Part shown: positions 43,524 to 57,712 of the stretch, in pieces
How the letters are laid out: every line of letters begins with the position of its first letter
Position numbering within the stretch: position 1 is the stretch's first letter
From: Symsagittifera roscoffensis
Taxonomy: Eukaryota; Xenacoelomorpha; Acoela; Convolutidae
Assembly (NCBI RefSeq): GCF_963678635.1
Contig: NW_026971268.1
Coordinates: 25,773 to 89,772 of the forward strand
Length of the DNA: 64,000 nucleotides
Direction of reading: 5' to 3'
Notes under the pieces: generated by a model
What the model saw: the letters and a program-made list of their open reading frames with translations, nothing else
Database searches by the model: none
What the model was told of the DNA's origin: nothing
Translations under genes and position numbers: made by a program

Positions 43524-44308
43524 TAATTACACCATTTTTTGAAAGATGGTTTGCCTTTAAAGTTTGGGTGTTTTTCATAAATATTGAGTATTTCAGTGAT
43601 TTTTTCAACGAGGTCTGTATCTGATTCCTGTATATTGTTGATGTTTGTGGTATTTGTTTCAATTCGGTTAACATATTGTAATTTCAGATTTTCTGTTTCT
43701 TCAAGTTTCATTGTGATTTCCGCTTGCTCTAGTTTGTCTACTAGTTTTCGAAAATCTAAATCGGGCTCTCGAATTGAGGAGGGATGGGATGCTCTCTTTT
43801 TTATTGCTATTTTCCTTAATTGAGGTGTTAAGGTCATCATTAAGATTTCTGTCATCTTTGTGTTTTTATAGTCGTGTGTATTTAATGAATATGCTTTTCG
43901 AACTAGTGTTTCGATACGTACTGCTAATTGTTTGATGGTTTCATTTGGTAATCTGCGAATTTCATTACATAAAACACTTTGTTGTTGTTTGTTTCTTTCG
44001 GAGTCAAACATTTTTGAAAATTCTTGTGTAAATCTTTTCCAATTTGATTTTATTTCTATAGGCAATACTGAAAACCATTTTTGGGCTGCGCCGTCTAAGG
44101 TTGTCTGTATCAACGCTGTTCGTCGATGTATCCAGTTTTGATGTAGTGGCGTATTAATTGGTTCAGGTCCTATATTTAAAATTAAATTTGCTGTTACTGC
44201 ATTTAAATAATCTTCTACAGAATATTCAGGGTCTGTTCCTGTGAATACCATTAATGGTTTGTTTGATGTTATTGATGATCCACCCATAAGGTATGGATTC
44301 ATTATCAT
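43454..44308 (-). pseudogene. gag: gag fragment fused to array tail (A2)
   Basis: Identical in structure and product to the A1 fragment: the capsid-like part of Gag, broken inside the CCHC knuckle and followed by about 24 tail codons. Confidence 0.8.
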
Positions 44309-44314
44309 TTGTAA

Positions 44315-44746
44315 TTATTCTGCTGCATTTGGCATTTGTGAAAAATTCGAAAGTTGATTTTTTGTTATTTCGTGTTGTTGAAGGTAATATGGAAGTGGTA
44401 TTTCATTTTGCATTTGTGTTGGTTGATACGAGTATGTAATCATTGGGTTTTGTGGCTGAATTGGTTGAAAAGATTGTGTATTAATTGGGTTTTGCATTTG
44501 CATTGGTTGTTGATTTTGTGTATCTGTTGGGTGTGGAGAAAAAAATCTATGATATGTATACGGTTTTTGCACTCCTTGTCTACGATATTCTTGAGTATAT
44601 GGTGCAAATATATCTGGTTGTAAATAATCATCATCAGAGGATAGGTAATCCGTTTGATGAGGTGCTTGTTTTTTTATTTTTATTCTGTTGAAAGAATGGG
44701 TAATTTTCACTACGATCCTGTGGAGGATGTGAATTAGTTTGAAAAT
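44315..44746 (-). pseudogene. ORF2 copy (A2)
   Basis: Same AUG-less frame and terminal TAA as in the full element and A1. Confidence 0.5.
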
Positions 44747-44791
44747 TTACTGAATTGGTTGTTGCCATTGGGTTATCCCAATATCGAGATC

Positions 44792-46063
44792 TTATCTGAT
44801 TATGATTTTTTTTTGGGGGGGATAGTTTGTTTTTGATGAATGTGTGTAATTATAATTGTGTTCCGCAAAATTGTTTCTTGTGAACGTTCTGCGTGTTTTT
44901 GACGGTATTGTCATGGGTCTATATGTTTGATAATCCCTTTGTGAATATTTTGGAGCAACCGAAGGTTTAACGGTTGATTGTAAGGTTACCTGTGCTAGTG
45001 AAGTGTTTGTATTTCTTGGTGTTGTTAAATTTGGACGTATTGGTGAAATACTTTGTTGTGTAGTTGTTGTTGTTTGAACAATTTCTTCATTTATGAAGTG
45101 TGATGGTGTCTGAATATCTTGTTGAGTGAGGTTCCTAGTTCCATTAAGGTTTTCACTGTGTATGACGGTCGAATTTAAACTGTTATTTTGCGTATCGGGT
45201 AAAAATGTATTGTAGTTTAATGGTGTTGCATCAATGGATAATGGTATTACTCTTACATAATCTCTTGTATAAGATATTGTACTTATTGCTTGACTTGCAA
45301 TTGATTGTGGGATATTTATAAATGCATAATGAGACCATTCGGGGTCCCAAACGTAGTCTGACTGTTCTGTGATGGCGGTATCATCGTTTGAATTTTGAGG
45401 TCTGAAATTTTTTCTAGCTTGTGAAATTAAATCTATATTATGTGTGAAATAATCTATTATAAACCATGCCAAAATTTTTTCTAAGTCATGTTTTGTATGT
45501 TGTGAAACATCATCTTTAGTAAAATTTTCTTTAATTGTATGTAGAAAAGTTGAAAATAGTGTGATTTCATGTCGTACCCTTATATGTTTAGATGTCTCTG
45601 TCGGTGAGACACTTGGGATTGGAATTTCGTTTTCTAATATTGAGATATAACTATATATTATGGCAAAAACTTCATTAGTGAATATGGAGTTTGCTCTTTG
45701 TGAGTTATGATATTGTATGCTTTTTATGTATTCTGAGAATACTTTTGAAAATTCTAAATCAAGGTCGTCTGTTTGAATTACATATTTGCGGTGTTTCGGG
45801 TTTGGTGAGCTGAATTCTATGGTGTAGATTCCGTATTGTTGTGTCAAATTACATATATCTTTCAGATAGTGATCAATAATTTGTCTTTTGATCTTTACAT
45901 CTGGGAACTCTGCTTTACATGGGCTGATTCCGGGTTCAAATAAATTTAGTAGTAAATTCTTGCAAAGTATATGCTGTCCTCTATCATTGGGTGCATCTAC
46001 GAGGAAGGGGAAGTTATCGTCATCATCTGGACTATCTTCACTTGGAGTGTGTGTTTGGCTCAT
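44792..46063 (-). pseudogene. ORF A copy, 423 codons (A2)
   Basis: Identical product to the A1 copy, including K195E and the C7A9-derived C-terminus. Confidence 0.65.
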
Positions 46064-46442
46064 TTTTTTGTTTAATGACTGATAATAGGTAATTATCGAT
46101 GTGTCTAATTGGTTGATTCCAGTTATATAAGTGTACTGGTTTGTGTTTATATTGCTTTTTTATTCGTCTTTTTCCTCTTTTTGATGAATTCGAAGTTGTT
46201 TCTGAGTCGGAAAAATATAATTGATCGTGAATGGGGCAATTTTTATCTATAGATTCTTTTAATTTATAAAGTTCGTCTAAATTGCTGGCTTCTGATTCTG
46301 AAAATGCGTTTCTATTTTTGGAAAATCTTTTTCGTGTTATTTGTCTTTGTTTGTTTATTATTTTTCTTTTTAGTGTTTGTCGTTTTGTTCTAATATATCC
46401 AACTGTTTGTAATGAGGTGTGATTACAAGGTCGTATTTTTTG
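46038..46442 (-). pseudogene. 134-codon AUG-less frame copy (A2)
   Basis: Equivalent of 13,772-14,176. Confidence 0.3.
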
Positions 46443-47437
46443 TTATCTATTTCACAGTTGTGTAAAACGATGGTTTGTTTGTTTCCTAGATTTTTAAATG
46501 ACATAAGGTTTAGGATGACGGATGCAAAAAGTTGTTAGATGATTTCTATTTTCTTAAATTGTTAGTCCTTACGATTTTTTGGTTAGCTTAACCTGGGTCT
46601 ATTTGTTCAGGGTTGGAGAGAAAAGTATATCGATTCCGAAGAATGATTTTTACTTTCTCGTGGCTAGTATAAGTTAAGGTGTTAACTTACTTAATCTTAC
46701 TTAAGGGTAGTGATTGTGTTCAAGGGTTGGAGAATAGTAAATCGATCCACAAGGTTCAGGTATAATTAGAACGCGAGTAGTTCGTTAGATACTATTTTAA
46801 ACTTACTAAGTCTAAGATTTATCCTGGGTCTGGTAAGAGGAGGGTTCAAGTGAAGGATGAATAACCGAAGTTCTTCACTGTTTATCCTAATTTGAATGAT
46901 TAGTTTTGATCAAAAATTTCTATTAGTCTTGGGTTTTTTGAAAGGGTTGGATAGTGAATCGACGTTTGAGGTCGTTAGACACTAGCTAAGTGGGTGGGGG
47001 AGAACAAAATTGTTCTTTTTGATCCAAGGATAGGCCTTGATGATCAATTTTTTTTAAAATTTAATTAAATAGAAAATGAATTAAGATCCAAGGATAAGCC
47101 TTGATGATCTGATTTTTAAAATTAAGTGAATTTAAGTTTAAAATGGTTTAAATTTGTTTAAGAAAAAGATTTAGTTTTTTAAAGATATTAGTGAGCTTAT
47201 GATTGCTGTTATGTTTTAGGTGATGAAGCTGGGACAATTGGATGATTTATGATTACTAACAGTTTATTGTCATGCTACTAATTTTTATTTTGATTTTCAA
47301 TAAATATTTTCCAAACATGTTTTATATAATACTGCAGAATTTTAGGAAAACGATCTGAGATCTTTTTATCAATCGTTATTGTATATTAATAGTTTTGTTT
47401 AGCGCCTGAAATGATTATGAAGATTGACTTCAAGATT

Positions 47438-47671
47438 TTATGTTTGCAAATGAAAATCTAAATTCATTGCTAATAAAATTCTAAATATAAAAGTTTGTGT
47501 TGGCTTTTGCCGTACTATCATATAACTATTTGGTAAGTTTCTACTTTGTCGTATGTCGTCTCTGGTTCGAGGTCTTCTTGCAATTCCGGGTAGTTCTGTT
47601 ATCGTTCGGAATATTGGCACTGATCTATTGAGTCGTAGAGACATTTCGATTAAATTATCGTCGTATAACAT
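47438..47671 (-). CDS. 77-aa leader ORF copy (A2)
   Basis: Identical product to 15,172-15,405. The leader between 46,505 and 47,437 has the same repeats as in copy 1. Confidence 0.3.
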   Translation of the reverse strand: MLYDDNLIEMSLRLNRSVPIFRTITELPGIARRPRTRDDIRQSRNLPNSYMIVRQKPTQTFIFRILLAMNLDFHLQT

Positions 47672-48053
47672 TTTAAAAATGTTTTGTCTAAATTCTAATC
47701 TATTTTTGGTTAATTCTAAGCTATTAAGGTCTTGTTCGAGACTTATGATCGCACCAGATGAGTTATGACCGATGTGGGTAACTCATAGAGTAATTTCGGA
47801 TAGGGTACACCGTCTGCTCGTCACGCTATCTTATTTTCGGCCGGATAGATTCGTGCAACTTCTTAGTCTAATACCGATCCTAATCTTACTCTTATACTAT
47901 CTAGTCTCAGGTTGTTTAACTAGTCTCTGCTAGGCTCAATAGATCTAGGGTATACTGGTTTATTGCGGCTGCTGAAGTTCCTTTGGAGAGGCAACTAAAT
48001 TCTAAGTTAAATTCAAATCTCTCTGGTGCTGAAATTACAAGTAATTTCAGCAC

Positions 48054-51000
48054 TTACAAATAAGTGGGTTGTTAGTTAGATGGATCATGATTGGTTAATA
48101 TTAAATACTTTACAGTGGTAAAATATCTAATTTATCCAATCATAAAATGTAGTTTAGATCAGGTTCCACTGATGCAAGAGCAGTCTTGCACAGTATAAAT
48201 TTTTCTGCAATGATTGGTAATTTTGATAGCTAAAACCGGTCTGTATACGCTGGTCTGACCACCCCAAGTTAGACTAATTAGCAATTTGAAATAAGTTGCA
48301 ATTGAGAGGAGTATCTGCACTCCAGAAAAAGGCCACCTACTCAGCAAGCCCGAAACTGACTGCCGGGTTTATTTGATAGTGGGTTCAAAACAATTATTAA
48401 GTTAACTTGGTGAAAGCAGCAACTAAATTTGTTAGTAGTAGAAGCAAATCCTGGCGCGCCCATAGTTTTTCCAAAGATAAGTCAAACCTTCTATATGCCA
48501 CATTGATTATTTTATAGACATGAACGCTTACTCGTATATCAAAAAAAGTTACATGAAGTTGAACCAAAGCATTATAACCAACCAGCCATTTTGATCGTCA
48601 ACTTACAAGAAAAAGTAATTCGCGAAAACATTTGATGGAACTTTTTCACTTTTACAGTTTCTAAACCTAATAAAAAGATTCAGAAATAAAATCACAGAGG
48701 CAGAGGTGGTTCTTGGATTTTCTATAGGCAGGGATTGTTGATGATCAAAGAGAGTTTCTGAAGTCTCCCAACAAACTGTAAGGACCGAATTGAGCCAGTA
48801 TTGTGTATTAAATGATGAAAACAAACCGAGGAGCACTTGGCAGAAATTTTGTTTGGCGGGAAATGAAGATCATAAAACAATACCAAAAGTTTGGGTGAGC
48901 TTCCAACACCAACTCAGCTACCATTAAGCCCGTGTCCCTTCACTGCGGTTCGGAAATTTGATATTGGTAAAAGAAACTCTATTTTGTGTTTTCTTCTGTG
49001 AACCATTTATGCGCTTCTATGGAAACTTGTTTCCAAAATATTTTTCATCATTTATGCTTTTCTGCTTTTAAGTTTTAATTAATTGAATTTATTCAACACT
49101 TTAATCAATCTTGCCTTTATTCTGCAAATGTATTCTGAAAAGATAATTATCTATTAAATATATAGTTTACATGAAAACAAAACCGCTCATATCTGTTCGA
49201 AGTGCTAGATGTTCCCACTGCTTATTAGGGTATAGAAAAAAACTAACAAACATAATCTAAACTTCGAAATATTACAAATTATAAACAAATTTAATTTTTT
49301 TTTCTAAGAAAAAAATCATCTTTTACGCTATGTTAAGAATAAAGTGATGAAGGTATGCCATCACCCTTTTAAACGTCCAACTAGCTTGCTTCAACAATTT
49401 TCTCAGCCGGACAATTCGCCGCTTTAGCACAAGGTATATCTCTCGTGAATTCTTCCAAATTAGCTAAATAACTTCACAAATCGGATTGCGTTCTGTGCGT
49501 TTACTTTTGATTTGTTTTTTTTTATTGTGAGTGAGTGAGAGCGATCACTTATAAATCATAACTAATTGCGATCACTTATAAATCATAACTGTAAGTTGTT
49601 CCTGTCTGAAAACTACAACTACTGAAATTTGGCATTGGGCTGGTGATGGGAATTAAAAAAAATTAATAGCATCTCTAATAGAAAAAAATTGGATCAATTA
49701 TTTGTCTAGAAAACCAAATTAAATCGATTTAGATGAGATTTTCCAATTCACTAAAATCCATCCAAATCTCACTAAAATCCGTTTAAGTCCATTTCCTTAA
49801 AAAGACCGACGAGCAGATCAATTTTATTGTCTAAAATTTGTTTCAAATCATTAAGCAGGAATCTATATAACAAATCAAGTAAATGTTCAATATAAATCAG
49901 ATTTCGAGTTCGAAAACATGCAAATAAATTGTAGAAAATCATCAATGTAAATAAGATTTTAACTAAAAAGCTAATGTAACGAATGAAAAAATTGCTCGAT
50001 AAAAATCAGTTTTGAGCTCACAAATGTTCTATAAAATTCTGGAAAAAGATAAATTTAGGCCAAATTTTGGGCAAAATACTATCTAACATACTAGAAAGTA
50101 TTCGATATAAGCAAATGGCAACTTAAGTTATTCCAGTTTGAATTGAAACTTGAATTTTTATTTTGTTTTTGGTCTTTAATTTTCTACCAGGTGCTATGGC
50201 TGTAGAATTAAAAATGATCGGCAATGAATAAATGCAACACAAACACAAAACTGAAATTGGAAAATTTGCCAAAATAAATTTGATTTAAATCGAATTGAAC
50301 CCGTTTTTAAGCAAAGATTCCCTCTGAAACAAAAACAACTTTACCTTAGAAAAAATGGATTTCAGTCGATTTAAAATCAATTTGGATCAATTTGGTTTAG
50401 CTGGGACTTAATATCAATTTAAATCGATTTTCAAGTGATTTAAATCTATTTTTCTATTTTTTAATCAGTCTTCATACTTTTTTCATGCTAAAATAGATCT
50501 CAATATATTTTTGTCAGTGCGGGAACCCATCTGAACTGTGTTCAATCAATTTCTATGAATGCAAAAAAAGTTTGCTACGTTTTTGAGGAGTTTTGTTACA
50601 CTAAATGCAAGCAAGGATTCTGATAAAAAAAAGTATTTTAGAATGCTTGAAATTTATGTGCACAATTTTGAAAACCGGTTTTAATGGCTATCAGTTAAAA
50701 CAAAAAAGTGTTTTGTGCAAACTTTATGCAAACTCAAGCAGTAATATTTGGACCTTTTTTTGAAGGAAAAAAACTAGAAGGCTGGAAAACCAAATTGTGC
50801 AAAATCAACATCTCAAACCTTGTTCAAAGCTAATTGCTCTCTGATTGCATTAAGCAGTTCCGGGATTAGATGATTGGAGTTTGTTGTCCAATGTATTTAA
50901 CAAAAGATCACTGATCGATCGAACAATGACGGCTGAAAAAATTAATGTGCAAATCAGAGCTTTTGTCTTAATTGAACTTACAACATTGATACTTTTGAAG

Positions 51001-52348
51001 TTTCTGACATTTTCTTGAAAACATAATTGTGATCCCAATTGGTTGTTCATCAATATATTCAAATTTGGCAATCCACAAAACTAATGACATTTAACGGTGT
51101 CGGTATCAATTTTTGAATTACAATCGTCAAAATTTTCTTTTTTCGAATCAAGTGACTGACAAAGCAGTTTTTTTGGTACAAATTGGTTTCAGCACAATCC
51201 TCTCCGATGCTATTTAAGTATTTTTTGCGCATTTAAGATAATGTAAGTTTTACTTTAGTTCTCATATGTCAGAACTGTTATGTTGCTCTCGCAACTCTCA
51301 ATGACAAAAAAATGTTATTATTTACACAAATTTAACGAAGGAAGAGAACTTATTTTGATAACAAACAATAACTTTAAGTCATGGAAAACAGAAGTTTAAA
51401 TAATGGAATCAATGTTTTTCCGACTATTTTTTGAAAAAAAAATTCAATTTTATTTTCAAATACTTTTTCTACGCCTTTTTCAAAATTTCTTCAAAGTTCA
51501 CAACTTTGCAAAAAATTTAACAAAGTTCCGTACACTTGTTTCTTGAAACTGTTTTTTCTGAAACACAACCAAGCAAAATTGGATTATGTTTAATTGAATC
51601 AAAGGTGAGGCCAGCTGTGACTTTTTTCTTAAAATTCAGCTTGGTTCAATATCGAGCATCCAAGGTTTTTCGAAATGATGAAAAAACCAACAGCTTTTTT
51701 TGTTTTTCAACTTTTCACAAAAATAGAAATTTGCAAGCAAAGTGCTATGAGCATCAGAGTAAAGCAGAAAACGGTTAAATTTGGATTTTTTCATTGTAAT
51801 GGAAATAAGTTTTGCATGATTTTTAGGATTCACGTACATTCACAACCGTTTCGACTTGAAAAGGGTTATTCTAGCAATTTTTTCAACTAAATATATGAAA
51901 TTTGATTGCCATGTTTGTTCTTGTTTTGGTCTTCAAGATTGTAGTAAGCTGTTTTGGTAGCCCTTGTTTGAACGTACGTACAGGTTTTGCGCACTCTGTA
52001 AAAAAACGAACACAGCAAAAAAGACGTGCCTGCAGATCTTTGATGCTCTAAGCTCCTCATCTGTCCAGCAAAACTACGCTGATAGCTACTCAGCTACTAT
52101 TATGTACATATTTTGTACTGTTCATTGGTTGTCGAGGCTGTTCAAGTCAACTCTTGCATCTAATCTGAGACAATTTGAAAACGACTTAAAAACATTGGAC
52201 CAAGTTAACATCCCCCCAAAGTCGTTTTTTGGGAGGATGTTAACTTGGTTCTGAGTTAGTAAGTTCAAAAAGAAAAAAGCGTTTTACATGCAGCATTTTT
52301 AATTTGAAAGAACGCTGGGATAGAAGATCTTAACTTGGTCTATTTAAG

Positions 52349-52428
<80 letters not shown>

Positions 52429-54055
52429 TTTGGCGAAAGTTTGATAATATTTCAAGTCAATGTAACAAAAGTAATATTTTGAGGATCAAAAACTTCACTA
52501 TCAACAAATTTCAAATGGTTGATAAATTTTTCCATTCGTTATCTTTCATAAATTGACAATTCTTGTATATTTATATGCGAACTTGACCATGAATAACACT
52601 CAAACAGTTTTTGTTTAATTGCTCCAATTTGTTTCAAAATAATCAATCATAAATTCAACCGGTGGTTGACCATAATCAATAATATCTTCGGCTCCCTCCA
52701 CCTCAAACGAGCATCAGTTTAATGGTACAACGAGTATGTTTACAGGGTTATTGATGACGATCAAGTGAAAAATATGTTTGTCAAAGCTTAATTAGTCCGC
52801 TTGTCATTCTTCAAAACAATTGATTAATGTGAACCGTAAATCTACTGGTAAAATTAACGGGTGAAAGGAAGGAAAAGAGAGCCCTACATTTACTAAATAT
52901 AACTTCATAGTACTCGATTTCTTTTTTTTGCAAATTAATTCCTTATCGCTTGTTTTTTTTCCCAAATTTTGTTTGAAAAAATATACGCCTCAAGAAGGAA
53001 GGTTCGTTGTCAAAATGAAATGAGAATTGAGAAAGCAATGAGAAATAAAGATAAAATTTGGCCCATGTGAACAATCTTTCCTGAATCGACCATGTGAGCA
53101 ATCTCCCGCCTAAAATTAAATGGCAAATTCAAGCAGAACAAATGATATCAGTCTCTTGGGCCAGATAGTTTCGTGCTCTCACGATAATTTTTCGCTAAAA
53201 TTTTTGTGATTAATACGTAAAGTTCTAAATGATCACTAATAGCTATTTGTCAACTTTACCTAAATGAAGCGCCCAACAAAACTAAACAAACTGAAGCCCT
53301 TTAATTCAAATTGGTTAACATATACTAATGGTGTAAATGTACATGAGCAAAAATAAAGGTGCCTTGAAAAAATTTTGAAATGTCTTTCTCAAAATATTTC
53401 AAGACAAACTTCAAGATTTATTAGCAATTAGCAACAAGTAAAAATAATTGTTGAAATGTCTATTTGATTATTTCAAATGAGTCAATTTCGTTAAAAGAAA
53501 TCAGACTGCTTTTCTGAAAAACCAATTTAATTCTCTGAAATGTTATTGAAAAAGGTCATCATTTCTGAAAGTCCTTTATAGATCAAATGCTTGATTGATT
53601 TGCGATTCTTCCATCATTGGTTTCAAAGCTGGTTGACAGCCTGTTTTGCAACAAAATTTGAGGTAAAGATTTTTCCCTGGAACTTTACAAAAACATTAGA
53701 AACAATATAAGTTGTAAGAGATTTAATAAAATGGTTCGCGGATGGAAATTTATCAAGTTTTTTTGAAGTGACTTACTGAAAAAAATCTTTAAAAAAATAT
53801 TTAAAATTTTCAGCTAAAACTGTTTTCTTTACATAACGAAACATGGTACAGTCATTTCTAGTTTTTTGGATTTTATTTTTTATTCATGCACAAAAAGCCC
53901 TTGTTTCAATTTTACCGGTTATTTTATGGATAACTTGAGGCTATATTTCATTAAAATAACCAGCAGATCAGACCAAAAAATTATATTACAAATATTTCGA
54001 CAGAAGGCGACACAAGAACCGCAATTTGAGTAGACAAAACGGACTAAAATTTTGA
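48054..54055. repeat. Shared non-coding segment, copy 4
   Basis: No gene seen. It matches copy 2 at most diagnostic sites but has A at the site where copy 2 reads AACATTTGCC. Confidence 0.85.
52352..52425. repeat. (AT)37 microsatellite
   Basis: 74 nt of pure AT repeat, the longest of the five copies. Confidence 0.95.
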
Positions 54056-55128
54056 AAATTGCGTTATTTGCAGAGAAGACATTAAGTCCCCGGACGTATT
54101 AAAGTTTCAAAAAATTAACTTACTCTATTGAAGCAAAACAAAGTTGACTTAAAAAACAACGAAACATTGAAAAAAACCTTGACTTTAAGAAGAAAAAATA
54201 CTAGTGAATATGAAAAACAGATAATTCTGGGCGTTGTGTGAAAGTGTGACGAGGGACGCAGCAGAGATAAAAATCTTTATATTTTTTATGTCAAGGATCA
54301 GAATCACTCAAAATGGTTCGGCAGCAGAAAGAAAACGTTAACGTTAACTTTAGAGCTACATGAATTTATGTGACGCTTTAAAACGACTTCGTCCAAGCTG
54401 GAGAGAATAGTGGGTATGAAAAGTACATATGTTTTTGTATACGTCAACAAAACCACAACAAGACTGCTCGTATATCAGCCCTAAATGTTCCGACTGTCCC
54501 TTTAATTTATATCGAATTTTTTTGGGAAGAAAAATTATTCAAAACCTATAAATTTTGGACAATAGAGTGTAAAACTTGGAGTCGTAAGAAACTAATACGA
54601 ACAATTAGCAAGCCGTAACTCAATTTGGAACAATTTTGTTGTGCGGGATAAGTCGCCACGCATAAATAGTTCGAGTTACGCTCTCAGCATTATGAATAAA
54701 CTCTTCAAAGCGCTCTTAATTTAGTCTAGAACCTGGGCAATTCGGAACTTTTCAAACCCCAGAAATTTAAAAAAAAATGATCGGAGGAAAAATATTTTTT
54801 TGATTTTGAACTCTGTAGGTCGATATCTTCAATGGGGTATATTTTTTTGTTGACAACTATTAATTCGACCGGCGAAAGTAAGGGATATAGAATCGAAAAT
54901 ATAAAGCTGAGATCAATCTGCAATTTGCGAATAGGACATATTCATAGCAACTAAATATATCAACAAAATACTTATATCAACAAAAAATAAGTGAAGAGCT
55001 TTTTGCTTAAATAAACGACATCACGCTGTTTGCATACCGGCGTGCAGTACAACAAGAGAACCGAAAAAAGCATGTTGAGACAAAACAACATTGTGTCGTC
55101 TCCACAAAAATGCTGCTCCAAGGAGAGC

Positions 55129-55181
<53 letters not shown>

Positions 55182-55234
55182 CTACTACTACTATACTACT
55201 ACTACTACTACTACAGCGACAGCAACAGCAACAA

Positions 55235-55291
<57 letters not shown>

Positions 55292-56960
55292 AAAAACATC
55301 GACAACAAAAACAATAACACGAACGACAACAAAAGAAAAAAAAATATCAGAACAACAGCGAGAAAAAAAATTAGGGTAAACACTATTCCGAAGAAGCTAG
55401 AACAAAAAAATAAGAAGCTCAAAGTACGCTGAGGCACATTTTTGCTAGAAATGATTATCATCGGTGAGCTACGAGTCAAAACCAACAAAATAAGTACGGA
55501 AATGTCTCAACCGCTTTCCGTGCGCGGAGTTTGTATCCCAATCATTTCGGGGAAATATGCCTCTGAATAACTCTACAAAATACAAAAAAACGCTGAAATC
55601 GCTAATAGAAAAACAGTGTTTTGAAAAGAACGGACAGATTATAGAGACAGAAAGCGAGGCAATTCAGACAATCGTTACCGTGGGCAGCCAAACACCATCA
55701 AAACAGCTGGAATAGATGACACCGGTTGTCCATTATGCATTACGAATAAAACAAGAGTTTTTTTCAGTCCAGAAACACCAAATTGGATAAACAGCAGAGA
55801 AAATGCTGCAATTTCCAAAAAAAAACGAAACAGTAAAGTGTTTGTTTTCATGATTTGCATCGAATTTGAATCAATTTTTTAGAACAATTATGAAGCAAAA
55901 TACTCACAAAATAGTAAGTCGTGCTTCAGCTCTGCAAGATTATTTCAAATATAAGAAGCCTTTTAAAAGGGTCGAAGACCGTCGCGTTTAGAAGACGCCG
56001 GTTTTTAAGGCGATGAATTTGTCTTTGTCATCATCATTTGGAAATTTATTTTAGAATTTTTGCGCGAGATCTAAACTAACCATAGAGCAAAAGCGGAATT
56101 ACAAAATGCGCTGATGATTAGTAAATTTGAAAAGAAAACAACGAAAAGTTTCAGATTGAACTCAATTTAAATCAAATTCTATAAAGATAGGATACTTTAT
56201 AGAAATAGATCTGTATAGCCCAATTAGGCACGTTAATCGATTTAGAATAAAACAAACGAATTCATATGAATAAAAAAATCAAATTCATTTCAAATGATTC
56301 CATTTTATAGTTAAAGGGATTCTTTTCCCATTTTCACTTTTTGCAAAACTGAGTAATGAGCAATGCATCAATGCAAAAAAATTTCAAATTCCTTAAAAAA
56401 ATTTTTTTTTGGTGGAGAAAGTTTAGATATAAGTTATCCTCAGAGCTTATTTTCAGGCCAAACATCAAAACGAAAAGTCAATTGTTAAACGCATATATTA
56501 AAATTTTGTTTCCACTACTTTTCTATTGTTTTATAATCTAGATAATCTGAATATAATCTGTATATATTATGTATAAATAACGCATAAATTATTTAAAATC
56601 GATTTAAATTGATTAAAATTGATTTTCAAGCTACGTTTTTGAATTAAACTAAATCGATTTTAAATGGATTCAAATCAACTTTTTCAAAATCTCTGCTGTC
56701 TGTGCAATCCATTTCTTGTCAGTTCGGGTCACTCAGCGAAAAACTCAGCAATTAACAAATCATCTAATCACAAAAACTAACTAAATACCAATACAAGGAA
56801 AAACAGTAACCAAAGACAGACGCAGAGTACACCAAAGAATGGTAAGCAGAACAAGAAAGATAGTCAAAAACGACAAAAAAAGCTTCACTAAATTTTAACG
56901 CTGCCACAATTCAATCAAGCAGCGAATAAATCAGATAACAGCTAAATAAATCAGAATAAA
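54056..56960. other. Module B, copy 2
   Basis: Same 2.9 kb as 32,287-35,187, with small indels: an extra A near 54,150, an extra T near 54,500 and altered trinucleotide runs. No gene recognised. Confidence 0.75.
55128..55291. repeat. Compound (CAA)n-(CTA)n-(CAA)n microsatellite
   Basis: (CAA)18 at 55,128-55,181, a CTA/ACT tract with one internal frame slip (CTATACT), a CAG spacer, then (CAA)18 at 55,238-55,291. Confidence 0.95.
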
Positions 56961-57333
56961 TTGCTCTTTGTGAGTTATGATATTGTATGCTTTTTATGTA
57001 TTCTGAGAATACTTTTGAAAATTCTAAATCAAGGTCGTCTGTTTGAATTACATATTTGCGGTGTTTCGGGTTTGGTGAGCTGAATTCTATGGTGTAGATT
57101 CCGTATTGTTGTGTCAAATTACATATATCTTTCAGATAGTGATCAATAATTTGTCTTTTGATCTTTACATCTGGGAACTCTGCTTTACATGGGCTGATTC
57201 CGGGTTCAAATAAATTTAGTAGTAAATTCTTGCAAAGTATATGCTGTCCTCTATCATTGGGTGCATCTACGAGGAAGGGGAAGTTATCGTCATCATCTGG
57301 ACTATCTTCACTTGGAGTGTGTGTTTGGCTCAT
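56911..57333 (-). pseudogene. Truncated ORF A (B2)
   Basis: Same as 35,138-35,560: the ATG and about 124 codons of ORF A, then module B sequence and a stop. Confidence 0.75.
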
Positions 57334-57712
57334 TTTTTTGTTTAATGACTGATAATAGGTAATTATCGATGTGTCTAATTGGTTGATTCCAGTTATATAA
57401 GTGTACTGGTTTGTGTTTATATTGCTTTTTTATTCGTCTTTTTCCTCTTTTTGATGAATTCGAAGTTGTTTCTGAGTCGGAAAAATATAATTGATCGTGA
57501 ATGGGGCAATTTTTATCTATAGATTCTTTTAATTTATAAAGTTCGTCTAAATTGCTGGCTTCTGATTCTGAAAATGCGTTTCTATTTTTGGAAAATCTTT
57601 TTCGTGTTATTTGTCTTTGTTTGTTTATTATTTTTCTTTTTAGTGTTTGTCGTTTTGTTCTAATATATCCAACTGTTTGTAATGAGGTGTGATTACAAGG
57701 TCGTATTTTTTG
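57308..57712 (-). pseudogene. 134-codon AUG-less frame copy (B2)
   Basis: Equivalent of 13,772-14,176. Confidence 0.3.

Larger units (their letters stand above)
43524..54055. repeat. Array unit A2
   Basis: Same structure and breakpoint as A1. It carries the copy 2 variants plus private differences: (AT)37, AAAAGAGAGCCC near 52,876, GTACAGTCATT near 53,850. Confidence 0.9.

Noticed and set aside
52335..52556. 73-codon frame with an Ile-Tyr repeat
   Set aside because: Product of the (AT)37 tract.
21761..54055. Tandem units read as LTRs of the element
   Set aside because: Units are over 10 kb, contain gag coding sequence and join at internal gag and ORF A positions, so they are not LTRs.
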